Below, piece after piece: positions 41,284-43,680 of a DNA stretch of 43,680 nt (within the stretch, counting starts at the first letter, position 1; each line of letters begins with the position of its first letter). Below the pieces are notes generated by a model. That model was not told where the DNA came from. It was given only the letters and a program-made list of their open reading frames with translations, and did no database searches. Source of the DNA: Candidatus Coprenecus merdigallinarum (GTDB lineage Bacteria; Bacteroidota; Bacteroidia; Bacteroidales; UBA932). The stretch spans positions 1-43,680 of the forward strand of contig DVGV01000015.1 of NCBI GenBank assembly GCA_018712545.1. The letters run 5' to 3'. The position numbers and the translations under genes were made by a program.

Positions 41284-42257
41284 TGTCCCTCTCCGCCGTC
41301 CAGCAGCACGCAGTCGACGTACCGGGGGCTTATCTCCCATGAGATGATTCCTTCAGGCCTGGAAACAAGCCTGGGCACCATCTCGGAATCTATCGTGTTG
41401 ATAAAATCGGCGTAGTCCACCACGAGCATAAAGTTGTCCTGGGTATACTGCGTGCTGCTGAACACTCTTCTGAATGTAAGCCGTACGGTGGACGGCAGGA
41501 CTATGAGGTCCTTTCCGGCAGGAACTCCGACAGCCCTCACAGGCACGTCCATGGACTCTTCTATGTAACGGACAACATTCAGCGAGTAGAAAACATCCTT
41601 CTCAGAGAACTCGACCCTGCGTATGGGAACGAGAGGAGAGATACCCTGTATCGGTCCGCGCACCCCGGTAGCCGATATGGTCTCGGTCATCACCGAATCT
41701 ATCGTCTCCAGCAGACGGGCGTCGCCGTAGATATCCACGCTGTCCGGACGCAGCTCCATCCTTCCCAGCCGCATATACTGGCCGTCAAAGACTATGGACG
41801 TCCTGGGGGCCACGGGGACCCTTTTGCTGGAGATTCTGGGGAAGGCGAAGTCCAGGCTGTCAGAGACGATGAACTCCAGGTCCACGTTGCCTCCGAGGGC
41901 CTCCACTATATTGCTCTTGATGCTCTCGCAGCTGACGGAGAACGTATCCCCGCCCTTGTGCACAAGCGCGGATGCAGGGGCGCTCACCCGCAGAACCTTA
42001 CGTCGGCCAATCCTCTGACGGAGGATATAGTATCCTTCCGAGCGGCCCCTGACTATGAGGACGTCCTCGGATCCGGCGCTGCGGGCCCTGCTTTCGAGCG
42101 ACGAGCTCAGGACCACATTGTATTCGAAAAACACGGAATATTCCAGCGACAGGCTGTGAAGCAGCCAGATAATAAATGCCAGAAGGATGGAAAGAAGCAG
42201 CAGCAGCCACTCCTTTCTGTCCTTCTCCTTGCTGTTATTTCCGGTTTCCGAAATCAT
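41280..42257 (-). CDS. YbbR-like (CdaR-type) protein
   Basis: A 325-residue single-pass membrane protein: WLLLLLSILLAFIIWLLHSLS near the N-terminus, followed by an exported part built of YbbR repeats (about residues 45-310; for instance VSCESIKSNIVEALGG, RTSIVFDGQYMRLG and MDVPVRAVGVPAG). YbbR proteins regulate the cyclic-di-AMP synthase CdaA in Firmicutes; in Bacteroidota the role is not established and no cdaA is in this window. The gene lies 12 bp after yajC and overlaps coaE, as in other Bacteroidales. Confidence 0.88.
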   Translation of the reverse strand: MISETGNNSKEKDRKEWLLLLLSILLAFIIWLLHSLSLEYSVFFEYNVVLSSSLESRARSAGSEDVLIVRGRSEGYYILRQRIGRRKVLRVSAPASALVHKGGDTFSVSCESIKSNIVEALGGNVDLEFIVSDSLDFAFPRISSKRVPVAPRTSIVFDGQYMRLGRMELRPDSVDIYGDARLLETIDSVMTETISATGVRGPIQGISPLVPIRRVEFSEKDVFYSLNVVRYIEESMDVPVRAVGVPAGKDLIVLPSTVRLTFRRVFSSTQYTQDNFMLVVDYADFINTIDSEMVPRLVSRPEGIISWEISPRYVDCVLLDGGEGQ

Positions 42258-42269
42258 ACTTATGTCAGA

Positions 42270-42608
42270 TTACTTGTTCTGGGCGTCCGTGATGTCCTTC
42301 ACTACCGAGGACTTGTCGACACGGATCCTGACATTGGCGTCAATCTCCAGGATAAGGAAAGTGTCCTTGACCTCCGATACGGTGCCGTAGATGCCGCCGA
42401 CGGTCACTACCTTGTCGCCTCTTTTCAGGGACTCCCTCCACTTTACGATCTCCTTCTGTTTCTTCTGCTGGGGGCGTATCATGAAGAAATACATCACCAC
42501 GAAGATGAGAATCATCAGTATCAGGAATGAATACTGCTCCAAAAAAGTAGGTTCTCCCTGAGCCGCAGGCTGAGCCTGGAGGAGGAAAAAAGCGTTAAGA
42601 AGATTCAT
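42270..42608 (-). CDS. yajC: Preprotein translocase subunit YajC
   Basis: A 112-residue subunit of the SecDF-YajC accessory complex at the inner membrane. One membrane helix (YSFLILMILIFVVMYFFMI) is followed by RPQQKKQKEIVKWRESLKRG and DKVVTVGGIYGTVSEV, which are the family signatures. The N-terminal stretch MNLLNAFFLLQAQPAAQGEP is longer than in enterobacteria. It follows nusB by 54 bp and precedes ybbR by 12 bp. Confidence 0.96.
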   Translation of the reverse strand: MNLLNAFFLLQAQPAAQGEPTFLEQYSFLILMILIFVVMYFFMIRPQQKKQKEIVKWRESLKRGDKVVTVGGIYGTVSEVKDTFLILEIDANVRIRVDKSSVVKDITDAQNK

Positions 42609-42662
42609 TTTTGTGTTCTTTTAGTTTTACAATCTTTTATTTAACAAATATACGCATTATTT

Positions 42663-43613
42663 CTAATTTTCGATAAGTCCTCGTCCTGACTTGACCACCT
42701 CTCCGCTGTCCACCATCTTCCGCAGTATCCGGTCGAGCAGACCGTTGACGAAGACCCTGCTGTTGCCCGTACTGTAGAACTTGGATATCTCCACATATTC
42801 GTTGATGGTGACTTTCAGGGGGATATTGGGGAAACGCACGGCCTCGGCTATGCCCTGCACGATCAGCACCAGGTCGGTGGTCACCACGCGGTCGGGATCC
42901 CAGTTGCTGGTATTGGCCACGACTATGTCCATATACTTGCGGTATCCGGTCATGGCCGCTCTCATCAGCTCCTTCGCGAACTCCCGGTCATCGTCCTTGA
43001 GGAAGACTCCCGGCACCGGCATCGTTCCCTTGGCGCGAAGCACCTCCAGATTGCGGACAATCACAGAGAGGACAAAACCCAGGTCGTCTATCCAGAAAAG
43101 GGACATGTCCTCGAGGGCGGCAGCAAGCTCCTCATTGTCCTCAAACAGTTCCAGGTCAGAGAATATCCTGATGAACAGCCCGCAGTCCTCTTCCAGCGAA
43201 CGGGTCTCCGAGGCCATGTACTCCTGGAAATAATCCCTTGTGGACAGATCGGCAAGCAGACGGCGGACAAGAACTGACATGTCATCGTTCCAGACCAGTC
43301 CGTGGTCCTCGCAGAATTTGACAAAACGTGGATCCGCGGAGAGGTATGCGGATACCGCGTTGTCCGCAAATTTACGGTTGGGGTTGCGTTCCTCCGGGGT
43401 CGGATTGAATTTTTTCAAACCTGTCTCGATACGGGAGCGGGCCGCTCCGGCAAGGGCTGCGGCACAGTTGAGTATGAAGTAGTACAGATGCAGTGTCTTC
43501 TCGCATGAATAATCCAGTGTCTTCCCGGCTTCTATCAGAGAATCAGAGCCTGAGGTCACCATGCTGTAAAGAACTTTGAAGACTTTTATCCTTATTAAAC
43601 GTCGGTTGAGCAT
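42663..43613 (-). CDS. nusB: Transcription antitermination factor NusB, extended form
   Basis: Binds boxA RNA with S10 in rRNA antitermination. At 316 residues it is about twice the enterobacterial length. The N-terminus MLNRRLIRIKVFKVLYSM and a long helical insert (about residues 20-200) precede the conserved NusB core: NTSNWDPDRVVTTDLVLIVQGIAEAVRFPNIPLKVTINEYVEISKFYST (42774-42920 in part) with the WDxxR and INEYVEI motifs. The extended form is normal for Bacteroidota. First gene of the nine-gene minus-strand run, with a promoter box at 43636-43643 and a leader of about 17 nt. Confidence 0.95.
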   Translation of the reverse strand: MLNRRLIRIKVFKVLYSMVTSGSDSLIEAGKTLDYSCEKTLHLYYFILNCAAALAGAARSRIETGLKKFNPTPEERNPNRKFADNAVSAYLSADPRFVKFCEDHGLVWNDDMSVLVRRLLADLSTRDYFQEYMASETRSLEEDCGLFIRIFSDLELFEDNEELAAALEDMSLFWIDDLGFVLSVIVRNLEVLRAKGTMPVPGVFLKDDDREFAKELMRAAMTGYRKYMDIVVANTSNWDPDRVVTTDLVLIVQGIAEAVRFPNIPLKVTINEYVEISKFYSTGNSRVFVNGLLDRILRKMVDSGEVVKSGRGLIEN

Positions 43614-43635
43614 ACAATATTTTTAAAACATTTTG

Positions 43636-43643
43636 CAAATATA
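43636..43643 (-). promoter_or_regulatory. Promoter box of nusB run
   Basis: On the minus strand TATATTTG, a full TAnnTTTG match, 22 bp before the ATG at 43613. Confidence 0.65.
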
Positions 43644-43665
43644 CTTTTTAGATGAGAAAAAAACC

Positions 43666-43673
43666 TATATTTG
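43666..43673 (+). promoter_or_regulatory. Promoter box of a gene beyond the right edge
   Basis: TATATTTG on the + strand, divergent from the nusB box. Its gene lies outside the window. Confidence 0.5.
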
Positions 43674-43680
43674 TGTCAAA

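Overview
The window looks like a chromosomal segment of a Bacteroidales bacterium (Bacteroidota), probably an uncultured or gut-type lineage of moderately high G+C. Evidence: at least eleven start regions carry the Bacteroidota -7 promoter box TAnnTTTG, Shine-Dalgarno sites are mostly missing, and several genes are phylum-typical: UpxY-type NusG, a BACON lipoprotein, DUF5606, a DUF6340-like lipoprotein, the YajC-YbbR-CoaE order and a tricorn-like S41 protease. I cannot name the genus from sequence alone.

Left part (1-3500, minus strand): the head of a surface-polysaccharide locus, running off the left edge, in the order upxY - upxZ-like - rfbA - rfbB (dTDP-sugar synthesis). Its promoter (3152-3159) lies on a 122-bp segment bounded by perfect 28-bp inverted repeats. 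This is the layout of the phase-variable capsule promoters of Bacteroides, and as assembled it faces the locus (ON). A decayed tyrosine-recombinase tail sits just outside the right repeat. An AAA-type ATPase of the DUF4143 family (3528-4712) of lower G+C looks acquired.

Middle-left (4719-11500): recQ, pckA, an endonuclease/exonuclease/phosphatase-fold protein, and a BACON lipoprotein whose promoter lies on an 87-bp segment between 21-bp inverted repeats with one mismatch. This is a second candidate invertible promoter.

Middle (11475-21245): a five-gene minus-strand operon (MTA/adenosine deaminase-like, purine nucleoside phosphorylase, mtnA, HAD hydrolase, MBL hydrolase) that fits methylthioadenosine salvage by way of methylthioinosine. 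Divergent from it is an energy-conserving 2-oxoacid fermentation operon: ADP-forming acyl-CoA synthetase, an unannotated 55-aa membrane protein, then the four subunits of a 2-oxoacid:ferredoxin oxidoreductase.

21244-22860 is a decayed zone: an ORF6N pseudogene, a propeller-lipoprotein remnant, a 147-bp giant hairpin element, and a cluster of six alternating ACAGACT/AGTCTGT motifs. Then come a hotdog thioesterase and umuDC in one operon.

Right part (24928-43680): a small lipoprotein, rny, a 6S RNA candidate, zapA with a coiled-coil partner, a 5'-nucleotidase-like lipoprotein, an omega-amidase-like nitrilase, a dicarboxylate/amino-acid symporter, a polyprenol-phosphate mannosyltransferase with pyrC, and a nine-gene minus-strand run (nusB, yajC, ybbR, coaE, DUF5606, rimO, lipoprotein, yicC, tricorn-like protease) ending at a strong terminator. 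The right edge holds a promoter for a gene beyond the window.

The most notable material is the pair of invertible-promoter candidates, the alternating-motif cluster, the 147-bp hairpin, the 55-aa microprotein and the MTA salvage operon. No rRNA, tRNA, CRISPR array or complete insertion sequence was seen.
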